Shown here piece after piece: positions 38,501 to 45,673 of a stretch of 64,000 bases of DNA (within the stretch, counting starts at the first letter, position 1; each line of letters starts with the position of its first letter). The DNA is taken from positions 22,507,945 through 22,571,944 of the forward strand of contig OX419336.1 of NCBI GenBank assembly GCA_948470475.1, read 5' to 3'. Origin of the DNA: Galaxea fascicularis. Its lineage: Eukaryota; Cnidaria; Anthozoa; Scleractinia; Euphylliidae. The position numbers and the translations under genes are program-made. The notes below the pieces were generated by a model. It was not told where the DNA came from. It saw only the letters and a program-made list of their open reading frames with translations, and searched no databases.

Positions 38501-41500
38501 CGCATTACGAACGTTACGAACCGTTAGATTCGCATTCAATTTGCAGCATCTTTTTATGTCCAGAGGGGCTGCAGGCAGTGCAATACTCTCAATTGCTTTC
38601 TTGGATAAAAGTCAACTGAGGCCTTGGGTTTCCGTGCCATTTACAGCCTGTTACCAAAATAACCTTTCAGAAGGTTTACCGGGTCATTTGATACGTTTGA
38701 AATAGCATCCCTCAAATTTTACTGGGTGGCCGTGTAGTGAGGAGGTGCGTGAAACGTGATGGAGTTCTTTTAAGAAATCCATTCCGCAACAAACTCGATA
38801 AGTTCTGCATGAAGTAAAGGTATACAAGGGACTGTTTACTATTTTAATCTACGGTTATTTTGTGGTTTCCAAGGCGTTTTACGCAATTTTAGAGTACGCA
38901 ATATCTAGGAAGAGGAAAGCCGCACGAATTTCAAGAGCTTTGGAAGAGCGGCGAAACAGACTCTTACGGATTGGAGTCACTCGGTGGATGAAGGTGTGTT
39001 TACGCTTGGTTCCCTGGTGAATCTAAGTCATTCGCCCTTGTTGCTTTTTTTGTAACAATTTTAAGGGAAGTACAATTGATAATATTTTTTATTTATCTGG
39101 CGTTTGACATCCCAGGTTGGATTTCACCTTGCTGCTGAACGTTCTCGACTTGCTCAAGAGCGACAACTGGAGGTTGGTTTGGTTAACTCTTTAAGCCCTG
39201 GGACCAATGTGAATATTCTCGTTACTGAGGCTCCAGATGTATCTTATAGTATAGTATAACCAATAAGTTGGAAGAATCTGTTCAATCATCAGGGCATTCC
39301 ATCTTTGGTGATTAGTTCGTTTATTCTCAAGAATATTATGCTTAGTACTAGTAGTAATAAGGAGTAACAAGGCAAGATTTCTAGAAATCACAGACTGGTC
39401 ACTGTTGGGCATTTAAAAATTAATATTTTCACGTGCTTATCGATCGTGATCAGTATGCTCTGTCTTTTTTTCTCTTGTCTTTCCATGATACGTAACCTTC
39501 GATAACGCTTGTCTTAATGCTGACCCTAATGTTATCCTAAAGCACACCCCTATCTTATAGATTCAGACCCTGAACCCAGAACCGGAAATCTGATGGTGAT
39601 TGTGTATACAAAATTTGTTACTAGAAAATTGTGCAAGAGAAAGTGGTTAATGCACGGAAACGTGTCAAAGTATCTCGACACAGATTTGAGAACACTGACA
39701 ATTCCTAACTTCCTGGTGAACGGTTGTTTCGAGTGCTGCTTGGCACTTTCATTACCCGTAAGGTTCCTTCTCTGAAAGCCATTCCTTGTTCACGTGTTTA
39801 CAGGCAGCTCACTCCGTGCATCGGTGCGTGTATCGCTGTGCAATGCACTGGAGACGACTAACAGCAAAACGAGTGCGGCAGAGAGGAGGGAGGCCTAGGT
39901 CGAGACCTGTAAGCGAAGCCAAACATAACTGGCCACTTACAAGCATGTTAGAACCAAAGCGTCCGGGCCTTTCAGCCCAGCCGGCGAGCTATGGTATAGA
40001 TATTGATAGGTAAGAAAGACATGTATTCTAGCGTCACACACAGCTCCCTAAATCACATAGCTTCTGAACTTGTCTTCATCTTAGCTGTGGGCATCACCAT
40101 CATCATCATCGCTTTTATTATTATTGTTATTTCCAGAATCATATCAGAGACGTTTAAGGAACGTCCTGCACCCAGAAAACCAGATTACTTAAGGGAGTCC
40201 TTCGACCTCACCCAAATTACCATGGAAACAAATCTACCACCAAGTGTGCAATCCACGCATGTGCATGTGACAGCCAGGGACGACGACGAGACAAAACCTC
40301 GTCCATCCCTACCCGTGCCATATCTTCAAATGAGGAGCAATATTCACCCCCATCAAAGGAACCCTCGGGAAGAGTCAATCGTGTTCCCTTCTTCCTCGTG
40401 CGATGAAACTTCTTCGCTTTTGACGGAAGGACCGGGAGAATCTAGGATGGATGCATATGGTAAGATACTGTATTTGCCGGCGGTGGTTTTTACTTCTCCA
40501 TGTCAATAGGAGACTTTCTGAGTGAACACAAACAGCATATATTTGAACTGCCGAGTAATGAATGAAGGTGTAAGTGATCCTCGCAGTTATGCCATGGGCA
40601 CTTCTAGAGAAGTAGTGAAAATACCCGGCTCAGCTCCCAGCTTGTTAGCTGAGTTGATAGAGCATCACTGTCACACTCAAATTTTCGCCGAATATTATGT
40701 TTGCCGAGTGTTTTCAATTTCTGGCTTGCATCCGGAGTTTGCCATTTATGCTGATGTATGCTGTTACTTAAAGAGAGGATACAGTGAGAAGTCAGTCTCA
40801 TCGCCCATTGCTTTCCTCTTTCTTCTCAGATTTAAAAACTACTGTGGTCAGCGAAAAGCAACCGGGTTCCACCAATGCTTCGACAAAACCTGTTCAAATC
40901 CCTGCCATTCAACAGTTGGACAACACGACACGAAGACGAAGTGCTGGCAAATACCCCGTGTTGCTACCTCCTTCGTCATTTATGCTTCCTTCTCGCTCTA
41001 AAGGATTACCACTGCAAGCCTCGTTGCCTGAGGGGGTTGTGGTTCATGATTCCAACTCAACGCATCCAGCCTCAACTCCTCGAACCTCCCTTGACAGTCA
41101 AAAACTTGGAGCCTCGAGTCCAGCAACCTCCACATCGAGTGGAGGCTCAGAAGAAGATGAAAGAGACGATCCGCCGAAAGCGGGGTGTGGCGAGATAGAT
41201 GAGACGGTGGGAAAGAAAGATGGGGAGGACGACGGAGAGGGGGAGGGTGAGGAGGAAGGTGATGACAGAAAGTTTAACGGAGAACTGGAGGATGAGGGAC
41301 TAGAATACAACAAGATAAAAGACGAGACTACAAATTATGATTTGCCGAGATATCTACGGGAGAAAGAAAATCTTCAAAGACGTATTGCCGCCATGAAAAA
41401 TACACTGCAAGAATTTCAAGATTTGAAAGTAACGTATAAGTAAGTATTTTTAGTGCTGACTGTGGAATGATAGTCGACAACTGAAGAATTCTACTTCTAC

Positions 41501-42480
41501 GTTTTGCTTTGTAAATGCGAAGCGAAATCAGTTAGTTATTGGATACTGTTTGGTTTGTTTTCCCAGTCGTAAGAGGAGACAGCGAGATCAGTTGTTCGTT
41601 TGGGTTCGAGAACAGAGAGAGGAGTTGGGACCAAACCACGAGGATGAGGAGCTGTTACAAACAGAGCAGTGTTTAGATGAGGTGAGAACATTACCTTGTG
41701 CAGATCAGCACATTTATGGTGGGAAGTCTCTAAGTTTGTTTCTGTCCTTGTGTGGTTGCAATTATGAAGAGGTTGGTTGGTAGTTGACGGAGTTGGATTT
41801 CAGTTGGTGTTCATGCCCTTCTGGTTCTGTTGTCTGATTGGATAAACTAAGAATCGGGAACTTTTCTTGTACCTGGCGGGTACTGATATAACGGTTTCAG
41901 GACTTGTTGGTAATGTCATTGGGCAGATTTAGCAAAGACCACGTGACGACAGTGACGACAGCGCGCGCAGATCTAAAAACCTATTTCACCAATGCAAGAG
42001 CGGCAAATTGAGCACCGAAAGACGCGTTCGGCCCTTTTCGCACGCTTTCGCGTTCCATTTTGACGTTGTGTTGTCTTTGCCAAATCTTCCTATTGCTGCT
42101 TATTGGATCTTCCGCTGAATGCTGTCACAGCGTCTTTATCAACAACAACGACGACAACAACAACAATAACATCAACAGTAACAAAGTAATGAAAGTTGTA
42201 GATTGTAAACACAAGCCTTTCAGAGGTTAAAGCTGGAGTGGTTATACCCGGGTATTCGCTCAACGCATAGCATGCATTTTTAGAACGCTTCTTGGTCTCT
42301 TACGCAACCTAACATGAAAGCAGCACCCGCAAAATTTTTCGCTGCTTTTGTTTTTTTCAGTTAACTCAGGAAGTTAACGAGATCGTTGAACGAATGAACC
42401 AAACGCGACCACTCGTCGAAAAAGTAGCAGCAAGTATCAGAGAACTCATTCAGAAAGCTGGATTGGAATCACTGGAGTAA
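2751..42480 (+). CDS. SFI1: SFI1 homologue: centrin-binding repeat protein of the centrosome (33 exons, 1453 aa)
   Basis: SFI1 is a long helical protein that binds centrins at centrosomes and basal bodies. Exons I deduced: 2751-3006, 5643-5769, 5941-6012, 6990-7100, 7769-7863, 8502-8619, 9476-9578, 19261-19417, 20058-20219, 20793-20908, 22547-22639, 23012-23109, 24126-24242, 25311-25391, 25815-25896, 26079-26168 (tentative), 26433-26525, 27642-27727, 28161-28236, 28959-29054, 29833-29909, 31762-31864, 32150-32246, 36612-36772, 37539-37613, 38032-38100, 38874-38993, 39116-39172, 39804-40009, 40137-40459, 40830-41439, 41567-41681, 42361-42480. They total 4362 nt and all phases agree. Residues 1-127 are a basic N-terminus. 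About 128-1000 carry some 25 Trp-centred repeats (ALEVWQDIW, AWRAWREY, SFRAWKSF, VLMWKGYV). The C-terminus is a charged low-complexity stretch followed by a coiled coil typical of animal SFI1. The exon 2 acceptor is uncertain (AG at 5634 or 5642), and exon 16 could be skipped without a frame change. The protein is somewhat longer than I recall for human SFI1. Confidence 0.88.
4190..4530. repeat. Foldback (inverted) repeat in SFI1 intron 1
   Basis: Two arms of roughly 130 bp, about 4190-4320 and 4400-4530, are imperfect reverse complements. Each contains a match to TTTGGCACTATGGCCACCTG, and the inner parts read CAGCCATGGGCAGCTG versus CAGCTGTCCATGGCTG. Weaker complementarity extends outward to about 4070 and 4640. 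It is probably a non-autonomous DNA transposon. No coding potential. Confidence 0.6.
5491..5572 (+). mobile_element. Decayed 3' tail resembling Penelope-like elements, with hammerhead-like core
   Basis: The motif AGGGCTAGTGTTTGAAACAT, followed by CAGCTTTTAAATCTCTTT and then a GTGGCCAATTTA string, is a tail I associate with Penelope-like retroelements of aquatic animals. Those tails can carry a minimal hammerhead ribozyme. Here the CUGANGA box is degraded (CTATGACA), so no activity is expected. A related copy lies at 33553. The attribution rests on remembered motif resemblance. Confidence 0.4.
10128..10560 (+). repeat. Direct duplication of a ~70-bp segment, about 360 bp apart
   Basis: The segment beginning AAGTGCCTTGTGTAACAA near 10134 recurs near 10493. 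Both are followed by a GAGATGGAG string and then CTTACGAAA or CTTGCGAAA. Neighbouring GCATTGCCCGTTGCCAG (about 10071) and GCATTGCGTTGCCAG (about 10389) suggest the duplicated unit was longer and has diverged. Function unknown. Confidence 0.5.
11737..11742. promoter_or_regulatory. E-box (CACGTG) upstream of CRY-DASH
   Basis: A perfect CACGTG palindrome lies 521 bp upstream of the CRY-DASH ATG. In animals CACGTG is bound by bHLH-PAS clock factors such as CLOCK:BMAL/CYCLE. A 6-bp site can occur by chance; its interest comes from the two D-box-like sites nearby. Confidence 0.4.
11909..11918. promoter_or_regulatory. D-box-like palindrome GTTACGTAAC upstream of CRY-DASH
   Basis: This matches the PAR-bZIP consensus RTTAYGTAAY at every position. 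D-boxes mediate light induction of cryptochrome and photolyase genes in fish. Whether it acts here is inferred. It lies about 340 bp upstream of the ATG and 143 bp from a second such site. Confidence 0.5.
12051..12060. promoter_or_regulatory. D-box-like palindrome ATTACGTAAT upstream of CRY-DASH
   Basis: Second perfect RTTAYGTAAY match, about 200 bp upstream of the ATG and before the 5'UTR intron acceptor at 12245. It could be promoter or first-intron sequence, depending on where transcription starts. Confidence 0.5.
12258..13853 (+). CDS. CRY-DASH: Cryptochrome-DASH (photolyase/cryptochrome family), nested in SFI1 intron 7
   Basis: This is a blue-light flavoprotein of the DASH class, which repairs pyrimidine dimers mainly in single-stranded DNA and may also signal light. 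The 531-residue product is full length. An N-terminal photolyase domain begins VVIYLMRNDLRIHDNE. The C-terminal FAD domain includes SDYSTKFSPWLAVGAFSP, FELLWRDYFKF and GWMSNRGRQNVASF. The DASH signature follows (WRLGAEWFESLLLDHDVSSN, then NWNYSAGIGNDPRE). The C-terminus is a short basic tail. I chose the ATG at 12258 (CACCATGG) because it begins the family alignment; the upstream open frame crosses a clear acceptor (CTATTACAG at 12245), so a 5'UTR intron exists. The coding part has no intron. It shares strand with its SFI1 host. Confidence 0.95.
   Translation: MATKPDSSVVIYLMRNDLRIHDNECLYWAQQNAHFVVPLFCFDKNICGDSALTWHFKFAKTGIHRTKFILESVTDLRESLRKEGSDLLVRSGQTTSEAVSEVIQLCRQESKENLSLVYQREITKEETNVEAELLELCKRENVSVKSFWGLTLYHLEDLPFASVRSLPDTYTEFRKNVEARCRVRPLVPVPEKLKPLPAFLGSEHVGKIPTLEELVKDPSTVTDARTAFPFHGGESAALKRIHQYLWDTDHVARYKETRNGLIGSDYSTKFSPWLAVGAFSPRKIFDCIKRYESERTANQSTYWVIFELLWRDYFKFVSFKYGDSIFYLSGIMRKTGLAWKQDMSAFDQWRFGQTGVPFVDANMRELFHTGWMSNRGRQNVASFLVKDLGLDWRLGAEWFESLLLDHDVSSNYGNWNYSAGIGNDPRENRKFNMIKQAFDYDPDGEFVRLWVPELAGLKGAKIHTPWTLSISELKAAGITLGENYPRPVVNPPEWSRHTSKVKGPGKTPRTQHRGIDFYFKSPKDSSKSRKR
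14405..14720 (+). mobile_element. Possible 3' fragment of a LINE (plus strand)
   Basis: Short peptides in shifted frames, NLNLFKRASV then VRLWNSLYKLCDTPQSFK, resemble the R..RLWNSLP....SF..FK ending of many CR1/RTE-type reverse transcriptase proteins. Frames are broken and the similarity is short. It lies downstream of CRY-DASH and may overlap its 3'UTR; an AATAAA occurs near 14605. Confidence 0.3.
14832..15890 (-). mobile_element. Decayed non-LTR retrotransposon 3' part (reverse transcriptase C-terminus)
   Basis: Reading the minus strand from about 15890, the peptides RYLGILLDSGLRWGHHID, AVGMIAKLRHFVPCSTLLK, YQSLIPQYISYRLRAWG and SRAWNEIPTSLRQLPKK appear in order. They match the region after the catalytic core of CR1/RTE-like LINE proteins. 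Stops and frame changes interrupt it (for example after the HHID segment and near 15525). The 3' end is marked by AATAAA and a (GTTGAA)n-type tail at 14832-14850 as read on the minus strand. Upstream parts are missing (5' truncation). Confidence 0.75.
16017..16150 (-). other. Possible minus-strand coding fragment with coiled-coil composition
   Basis: Behind a plausible acceptor (TATGTGTATAG) a minus-strand frame reads NETEFYRQEQQRCSKYHLR then LLKEKEEMEQKMVFKME, and then loses coding character. It could be a stray exon or pseudogene fragment from another locus. The following donor (GAA|GTCTGT) is weak. It does not fit SFI1, which runs on the other strand. Confidence 0.25.
16562..17608. mobile_element. 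TTAA-bounded inverted-repeat element, copy 1 (interrupted by a SINE)
   Basis: The right end reads GGGGAATTACCTTAA; the left end is a decayed match (GAGGCAATTCCCTTGAAAAGG) to the other end of the family. The interior from about 16982 to 17400 matches, in reverse orientation, the copy at 47870-48985. Shared blocks include ACCGCTATCTCATAAT, GGGCCCATTCGTCTTTCTGG and the block around GCACAATTGATAG. There is no coding capacity. TTAA ends suggest a piggyBac- or Kolobok-type mechanism, which is inference. Confidence 0.65.
16595..16981 (+). mobile_element. tRNA-derived SINE, 5'-truncated, inserted in the TTAA element
   Basis: It begins within the A box (GGTAGAGTTCCGGAC), keeps a B box (GGTTCAAACCCC), and shares a long tRNA-unrelated body with the SINE at 21558-21955 (for example TCTTTAAATAACTGAGGAGA and GATAAACCGGAGGTCCCGTC). 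The tail is ACTATAACTATAAC. Comparison with the uninterrupted part of the 48-kb copy places the insertion between GAAAAGG and CTACCCA-type host sequence. Confidence 0.8.
17904..18326. mobile_element. Palindromic TTAA-ended MITE
   Basis: The element runs from TTAAAGTGTCTATAACCCC to its complement GGGGTTATAGGCACTTTAA. Arms of about 200 bp are complementary along most of their length (GGGAGTGGGTCTATTCCTGA faces its complement across the centre near 18115). It would form a long hairpin. No open frame. Confidence 0.85.
21118..21272. repeat. Short inverted-repeat MITE in an SFI1 intron
   Basis: Arms AAAGCAATATACCATATTTT...CTATGGTTTA (left) and TAAACCATAG...GGATGGTCTATTGCTT (right) are reverse complements with mismatches, separated by about 60 bp. 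Non-coding. Confidence 0.6.
21558..21955 (-). mobile_element. tRNA-derived SINE, full-length-looking, minus strand
   Basis: Read on the minus strand it starts with a tRNA-like head at about 21954: an A box TGGCTCAGTTGGTAGAG and a B box GGTTCAATCCCC. A body shared with the copy at 16595 follows. It ends with a CCATTACCATTACC-type repeat near 21560. The tRNA moiety lacks a proper acceptor stem, so this is not a functional tRNA gene. Confidence 0.8.
23249..23430. mobile_element. MITE with ~28-bp terminal inverted repeats
   Basis: Left end GGCCGATACAAATGAGGAG followed by TTTTGCTCC; right end GGAGCAAAACCCCTC followed by GTGTGCATCG. About 180 bp, non-coding, inside an SFI1 intron. Family unknown. 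Confidence 0.65.
23742..23876. repeat. Near-perfect 135-bp hairpin
   Basis: The left arm starts ATTACATGGCCGCGCGGGG; the right arm ends CCCCAAGCGGCCATGTAAT. Between them TGAGAGTATCTCTCAC faces GTGAGAGATACTCTCA around a GAGCGCAGCGAAC-like loop. More weakly, ATAGATACTGATGAAAT (23891) faces ATTTCATCAGTATCTAT (24075), so a larger outer inverted repeat encloses 23885-24095. Confidence 0.85.
26940..27640 (-). mobile_element. Decayed 3' part of a non-LTR retrotransposon
   Basis: On the minus strand, in shifting frames, I read VYERVAQVIDWDLTEKCGL, then DTRVLRNEKDKIENYHDLAL, then VQIIPT and QLLQRRLLARS. This order (VIHW-type motif, D..V..KE..KIE.Y.DLA.E, V.VIPVVIGALG, LLGTARILRK) is the C-terminal region of a retroelement protein family common in cnidarian genomes. 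Several stops and frameshifts are present. It lies just upstream of SFI1 exon 27642-27727. Confidence 0.6.
28272..28797. mobile_element. MITE with GCGTTTCTTTG termini
   Basis: Left end GGGTGCGTTTCTTTGGGAGA, right end TCTCAAAGAAACGCGGCC (complementary). About 525 bp. Subterminal copies of CGTTTCTT and repeated GGAATCC/GGATTC words fill the left part. Non-coding. Confidence 0.6.
30538..31543 (+). mobile_element. PIF/Harbinger element (deleted, non-autonomous)
   Basis: Terminal inverted repeats AGCCCCATTTACACT...AGTGTAAATGGGGCT are flanked by a 3-bp TAA duplication, as expected of PIF/Harbinger. Subterminal words such as GGCTCGGATAAAA recur inverted at both ends. It encodes the N-terminal part of a transposase (separate entry). 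It lies in the SFI1 intron between 29909 and 31762. Confidence 0.85.
30750..31330 (+). pseudogene. Broken Harbinger transposase fragment
   Basis: An ATG at 30750 opens a frame that ends in a run of 13 T (30885-30897). The next frame continues with recognisable transposase sequence: EWYDNFRVSKETFEYIVSEI, then RVAIALYYLGSTAEYRKIA, then LFDVSSSFVY. This is the N-terminal helix-turn-helix half of HARBI1/DDE_Tnp_4-type transposases. It stops at 31330 where the sequence passes directly into the right subterminal repeat, so the catalytic DDE half is deleted. The T-run frameshift and the deletion each inactivate it. Confidence 0.8.
32352..32603 (+). mobile_element. tRNA-derived SINE (second family)
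   Basis: The head has an A box GTGGCTCAGTTGGTTAGTG and a B box GGTTCGATTCTC. The tRNA-unrelated body includes GACTTTCCTCTGATCCGTGT. The tail is TTTACCTTTACC. Its body differs from the SINEs at 16.6 and 21.6 kb. Located in the SFI1 intron after exon 32150-32246. Confidence 0.75.
32903..32980. repeat. Minisatellite of CTCCTTGAAAA units
   Basis: Repeats of AACTCCTTGAAAA/GTCCTTGAAAACTCCTTG occur about four times; more diverged copies (CTCCTTGGATTTG, GTCCTTGAAACC) follow to 33030. Similar CCTTGAAT words recur near 33450-33490. Confidence 0.6.
33553..33620 (+). mobile_element. Second Penelope-like tail with a better-preserved hammerhead-like core
   Basis: GCTCTGACGAAGGG...TTTCTCGAGACATCAGC preserves an intact CTGACGA box, a potential short stem II, and potential stem I ends (GCT/AGC). 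The GAAA box reads GAGA, which should abolish cleavage. It is followed by the same CAGCTTTTGAATC...TGGCCAAATTA string as the copy at 5491. The Penelope and ribozyme assignment is from knowledge of such elements, not from a search. Confidence 0.45.
34560..35640 (+). repeat. Tandem duplication of a ~0.5-kb non-coding segment
   Basis: Copy A about 34575-35090 and copy B about 35165-35640 share long stretches in the same order: AACATATTGCTGGCATTTC/AATATATTGCCGGCATTTC, GCGAGAGTTTTCCAAATGTC, TTTGGCTTTTCTTCAAC, GAAAACATTTGGAAAAAAC and GCGTGAAAACAACAAAAC. The spacing is about 590 bp. Small insertions distinguish the copies. The copies are nearly adjacent, so they are not LTRs of a normal element. Confidence 0.75.
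35890..36170. repeat. Imperfect tandem repeat containing TTCTTTCTCCCG
   Basis: Units of about 55-65 bp contain TTCTTTCTCCCGTTGCTC or TTTTTCTCCCGCTGTTTGTC followed by a CAGCCTGTTTACTCGTGC-like stretch, four to five times. The minus strand is open here (35774-36082) and would encode a Lys/Arg/Glu-rich repetitive peptide, which could be coding remains of a mobile element or chance. Confidence 0.6.
36170..36510. repeat. Interspersed repeat with GGTCGGAC microsatellite
   Basis: At 36367-36422 GGTCGG/GGACGG units repeat about eight times within a larger non-coding block that ends near GCTCCGCGCGCGGAGC (36483-36498, itself a palindrome). An identical-looking architecture (microsatellite, then GATGACGTCATAACC, then GCGCGCGGAGCTCCGC) is typical of a high-copy anthozoan repeat; that is recollection, not a search result. 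Confidence 0.55.
39804..42480 (+). other. SFI1: SFI1 C-terminal coding block (exons 29-33)
   Basis: After the last Trp repeat (CAMHWRRLT in exon 29), exons 29-31 encode a proline/serine-rich linker of about 300 residues. A run of Glu/Asp/Gly follows (about 41150-41290). Exons 31-33 encode a predicted coiled coil: REKENLQRRIAAMKNTLQEF, RQRDQLFVWVREQREELGP, then VNEIVERMNQTRPLVEKVA. The order and spacing match the C-terminal end of vertebrate SFI1. The stop TAA is at 42478-42480. Confidence 0.8.
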
Positions 42481-42852
42481 ACGCAAATCCAGATCATCGA
42501 GATTCTAGGCTCTGATAAAATGAGCGTGCAATCACGCGGTGACTGCCAAGGAGGTAGTAATTCCTGATATTGGTTGAATACTGCGAAGTGACCTTGAAAT
42601 TGAAAACACACAGTGGTAAATTCCTGTTTGCTGCGTGTTTCATCATTATGTGCTTTTACGTTATGGTCAGGACTGACAGACCAGTGTTCAAAGAAACTCT
42701 AGCCCCATTTTTTCACTGTTCTGTAAACGCAACGATTGGTTTATAGTGAAAATTAAAAAAAAGTAGCCGTGAGGTCCACAGTTATGGCACTATTTTTGGT
42801 GTAATTATGTGTTATAATTGCTATAGAAAAAATCAAATTTAGATTTTAACTA

Positions 42853-42858
42853 AATAAA
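42853..42858 (+). terminator. SFI1: Likely SFI1 polyadenylation signal (AATAAA)
   Basis: First canonical AATAAA I see after the SFI1 stop, giving a 3'UTR of about 0.4 kb. The cleavage site cannot be fixed from sequence. Confidence 0.45.
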
Positions 42859-43101
42859 ACTGGCTATCTAGCTAAGGTTGAGATGTCAAAATAACAGAAC
42901 ACAAAATAATAACAATGTAGTATCATACCACATTGTTTCTGTTCTTTCAGACTGGCAGTGAGGGATAAATCATTAGTTAATGCTGCCCTATTCATAGGGT
43001 TTTGCTGAAAATAATCTGCCAGTTCACGTTCAGAAAGGACAGAAAATGCCTCGTCGCGTTTTAAATTGTTCATATGGTAATACTTCAGTTGAAAGCTAAG
43101 C

Positions 43102-43728
43102 TTAAGGTGATTCCTTGGTATTGCATTGCGCATCCCTACTGCGCACGATTTTCGCGTTATTAGCGCGCGCACATGAGCGCGTGCGCGTACAAAACGTAAG
43201 AGTTTTCCCTCAAACTAAGCTCGATAACGGAATAAATGCTCCTTTTCTCTTAAACGAACACGCTGACCCCCGATTTTTATTTCCTAATTTCAATGAGAAC
43301 AATACCCTTAATAACTGAGAAAAATATCAGCAGAAATCTATGGCCACTTTTTTGGCAAATGAGACTATAAGAGGGAGACATAACGGGTCCAGCAGCGCAT
43401 GTCCAAATTATGTTTCCTTTGAAGGATAAAAAAATGCAGGGTATTTGAAGACATTTTTTGTGGGACAGTAAATGAATAAACAATCAAAGAAAGTCAAACT
43501 CTGTTTGATATCACAGGCTGCATTGAAAAATAATCGAGCTTATTTGTTGCGCACGGAGATTACCAAAAGTCACCTAAATAACCGTATTTATCAGCATTGT
43601 GGCGTGAAAACAAGCACGGTGACCACCTCTTTTCATTACGTTTTTAATATCTCCTTGTCCTGTAACAACAGCATACCAAGTTTCATCGGAAATCTATGGC
43701 AGGTTCTTTTACTAGGGAATCACCTTAA
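43102..43728. mobile_element. TTAA-ended inverted-repeat element
   Basis: Ends TTAAGGTGATTCCTTGGT and ACTAGGGAATCACCTTAA are inverted repeats. They resemble the TTAAGGTAATTCC ends of the elements at 16562 and 48985, so the three may be one superfamily. The interior (about 600 bp) contains GCGCGCGCACATGAGCGCG and no significant frame. Confidence 0.6.
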
Positions 43729-44518
43729 TAATGCTGAAACGAAAAAGCTATTTCATGAATTCCTTTTTCTTGTGCCTTGGATAGCTTTCTAGAAATAGCA
43801 TCGTGTTTGTTTTTGCCACATTTATCAACTTTGACTGTGAGAAATGAGTTCACAGAGCTTCTTTTTAACACATGCTCAAAATATATTGAGTCACCAGAAA
43901 GCAGTAGATTGTTGGAAGAAATCAAGGAAACTCTTTGGGCTTATTTAAGACAACAATATCCGCGTTTTTGGCAAGAGATTGCAATGCTTGCTTCGATCAG
44001 TCAGATTTTTGAGGAAAAGACCTTTGGCGAGCTTACTCCCTGTCTTTATTACAGTGATAAAAAACATCAACTCCGTTAGGGAAAGGTACTTACAACAAAT
44101 CTGACTTGTGCAATAAACTGAGACCAGAGTCAGCTCATAATCAAAACAATTATGCAAGCCATGACCGAAAACAACCCATTTGACCTAAGCCTCAGTCCCA
44201 TGCGCTCGTAACCAAGGATAACCGGGCAATAGCACATGATATAAAACCTGTCAGCTTGCACTATTATGGTGGTCGAGGACCACCACTGAATTTTTAGGGC
44301 AAGTTTTTCTTTTTTTAAGCAACTAAAACGTGAAACGAAATGCAAATAACATTAAAATGAAATACAATTCCAATGAAATGTAAAAGAAAATGTAAATAAA
44401 GTCAAAATCAAATGCAAATGCAATTAAATGTAAAACAAAAAGCAAAGAACAAATTAGAAGCAAACTTGATTCAGATTAAAATTGAATTTATTCTGGAAAG
44501 ATATTGCAAAACAAAGTT

Positions 44519-44594
44519 AGTGGTAGCGCTCGGTCATGCGAAAATTTAATTTCATTTGAAAAAAAATTTCACATGACCGAGCGCTGCCACTACC
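44519..44594. repeat. Short hairpin with 20-bp arms
   Basis: AGTGGTAGCGCTCGGTCATG faces CATGACCGAGCGCTGCCACT with one mismatch, around a 33-bp A/T-rich loop. Confidence 0.75.
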
Positions 44595-44757
44595 ATCATG
44601 CTACACGCGCTTCTATACTACGAGTGGAGCACATGGTATCCTGACAGATAACAACGAAATGTTTGAAAAATATATGGTCAAAGTTTCACTTCAGAAGATA
44701 TTCTACACTCCATAATATAAACAGCGGGGGCAGCTTTAGTCACAACTATTACTAGTA

Positions 44758-44884
44758 TAAACAATAGTCTCCATTTGGCGCGAAATTATGCTCGGATGTT
44801 TGTCCTCGGACATTATCTATTCGAAGAAGCTAACAGCTTTCCGAGAGTGTAGCTCGAGGAAAACTGTGAGCTCTGAGGAACTGA

Positions 44885-44917
<33 letters not shown>

Positions 44918-44945
44918 TATAGCCAAATGGGGACTATTGTGTTTA
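44758..44945. mobile_element. Inverted-repeat MITE
   Basis: Left arm TAAACAATAGTCTCCATTTGG with ATGCTCGGATGTTTGTCC; right arm GGACAAATATCCGAGCAT with CCAAATGGGGACTATTGTGTTTA. About 188 bp, arms about 60 bp. It lies 0.7 kb upstream of the RING-NHL gene. Confidence 0.75.
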
Positions 44946-44978
44946 TTATCCTTCAAGTATTTTTCGCAACGCGCATTT

Positions 44979-45002
44979 GGGGAATATCACCGGATATTCC
45001 CC
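44979..45002. repeat. Perfect hairpin GGGGAATATC/GATATTCCCC
   Basis: Ten-base arms around ACCG. It is probably part of a larger repeat running to about 45060. Confidence 0.6.
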
Positions 45003-45673
45003 AGTTTTAGCTGGGGAACGTCTAGTCACGTGATGCGTTTAGACCAATTGCGTGCGAACGAAAATCTTTGATGGATTATAAACAGTGATATGATGCCTTG
45101 TTGTTTAGAAGAGACCCTCTGTTTTCTTTAAGTATTGGGAGAGCCTTCACGCAAAGAACACCCTCAGAAGCCGCTTATAACTAAAGTCGCAGCTTCCAGT
45201 TATAAATCATACAAACATTATGTGCTATTTGAAGCACGGTCGGTCAAAACTATCTGACTGCACAGTTTTAATAGAGTATAAAAGAACCACTCATTATCTA
45301 TAAACAAAACTCATCCGGCACGAACTCGCTTCGCTCCTCCATAATGGGTTTATTATGAATTCACTTTCCAGTTGAGTTCCTTGCAGAGATTATTTTAAGA
45401 ACATGAAAAGATATTTTATCATACAATTCAAGCGAGGGGCCATAACAACGACAGTTTTGGCGATAAGAAATCATATCCAGAGACATCCTGTCGAGTTCTT
45501 TATGGGTCAAGAACTTCTGACGACAAATTCTCAGAAATCGGGCATGTTTTTTTTTTCGTTCTTAGAAAATTGAGACTTCGTCAATAAATGTCAAACCGCT
45601 CATGCTGATTGGTCAATATACCTGAACTCTGTTTTACAAAGCGGATGTCTTGAATGCGGCGATCTTGGCAGTT

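Noticed and set aside
40010..40136. Membrane-spanning segment in SFI1 (very hydrophobic frame with many Ile)
   Set aside because: This is the 127-bp intron read through; GTAAGA donor and TTTCCAG acceptor flank it and its length is not a multiple of three.
40640..40760. SINE head in the SFI1 intron after exon 30
   Set aside because: TAGCTGAGTTGATAGAGCATC resembles an A box, but no B box follows at the right distance, so support is insufficient.
41098..41313. Minus-strand serine/proline repeat protein
   Set aside because: Antisense of the acidic low-complexity region of SFI1 exon 31.
45650..45673. N-terminal extension of the RING-NHL protein
   Set aside because: The frame begins with TTG; the first ATG (45674) gives the expected [13 protein letters not shown] start.
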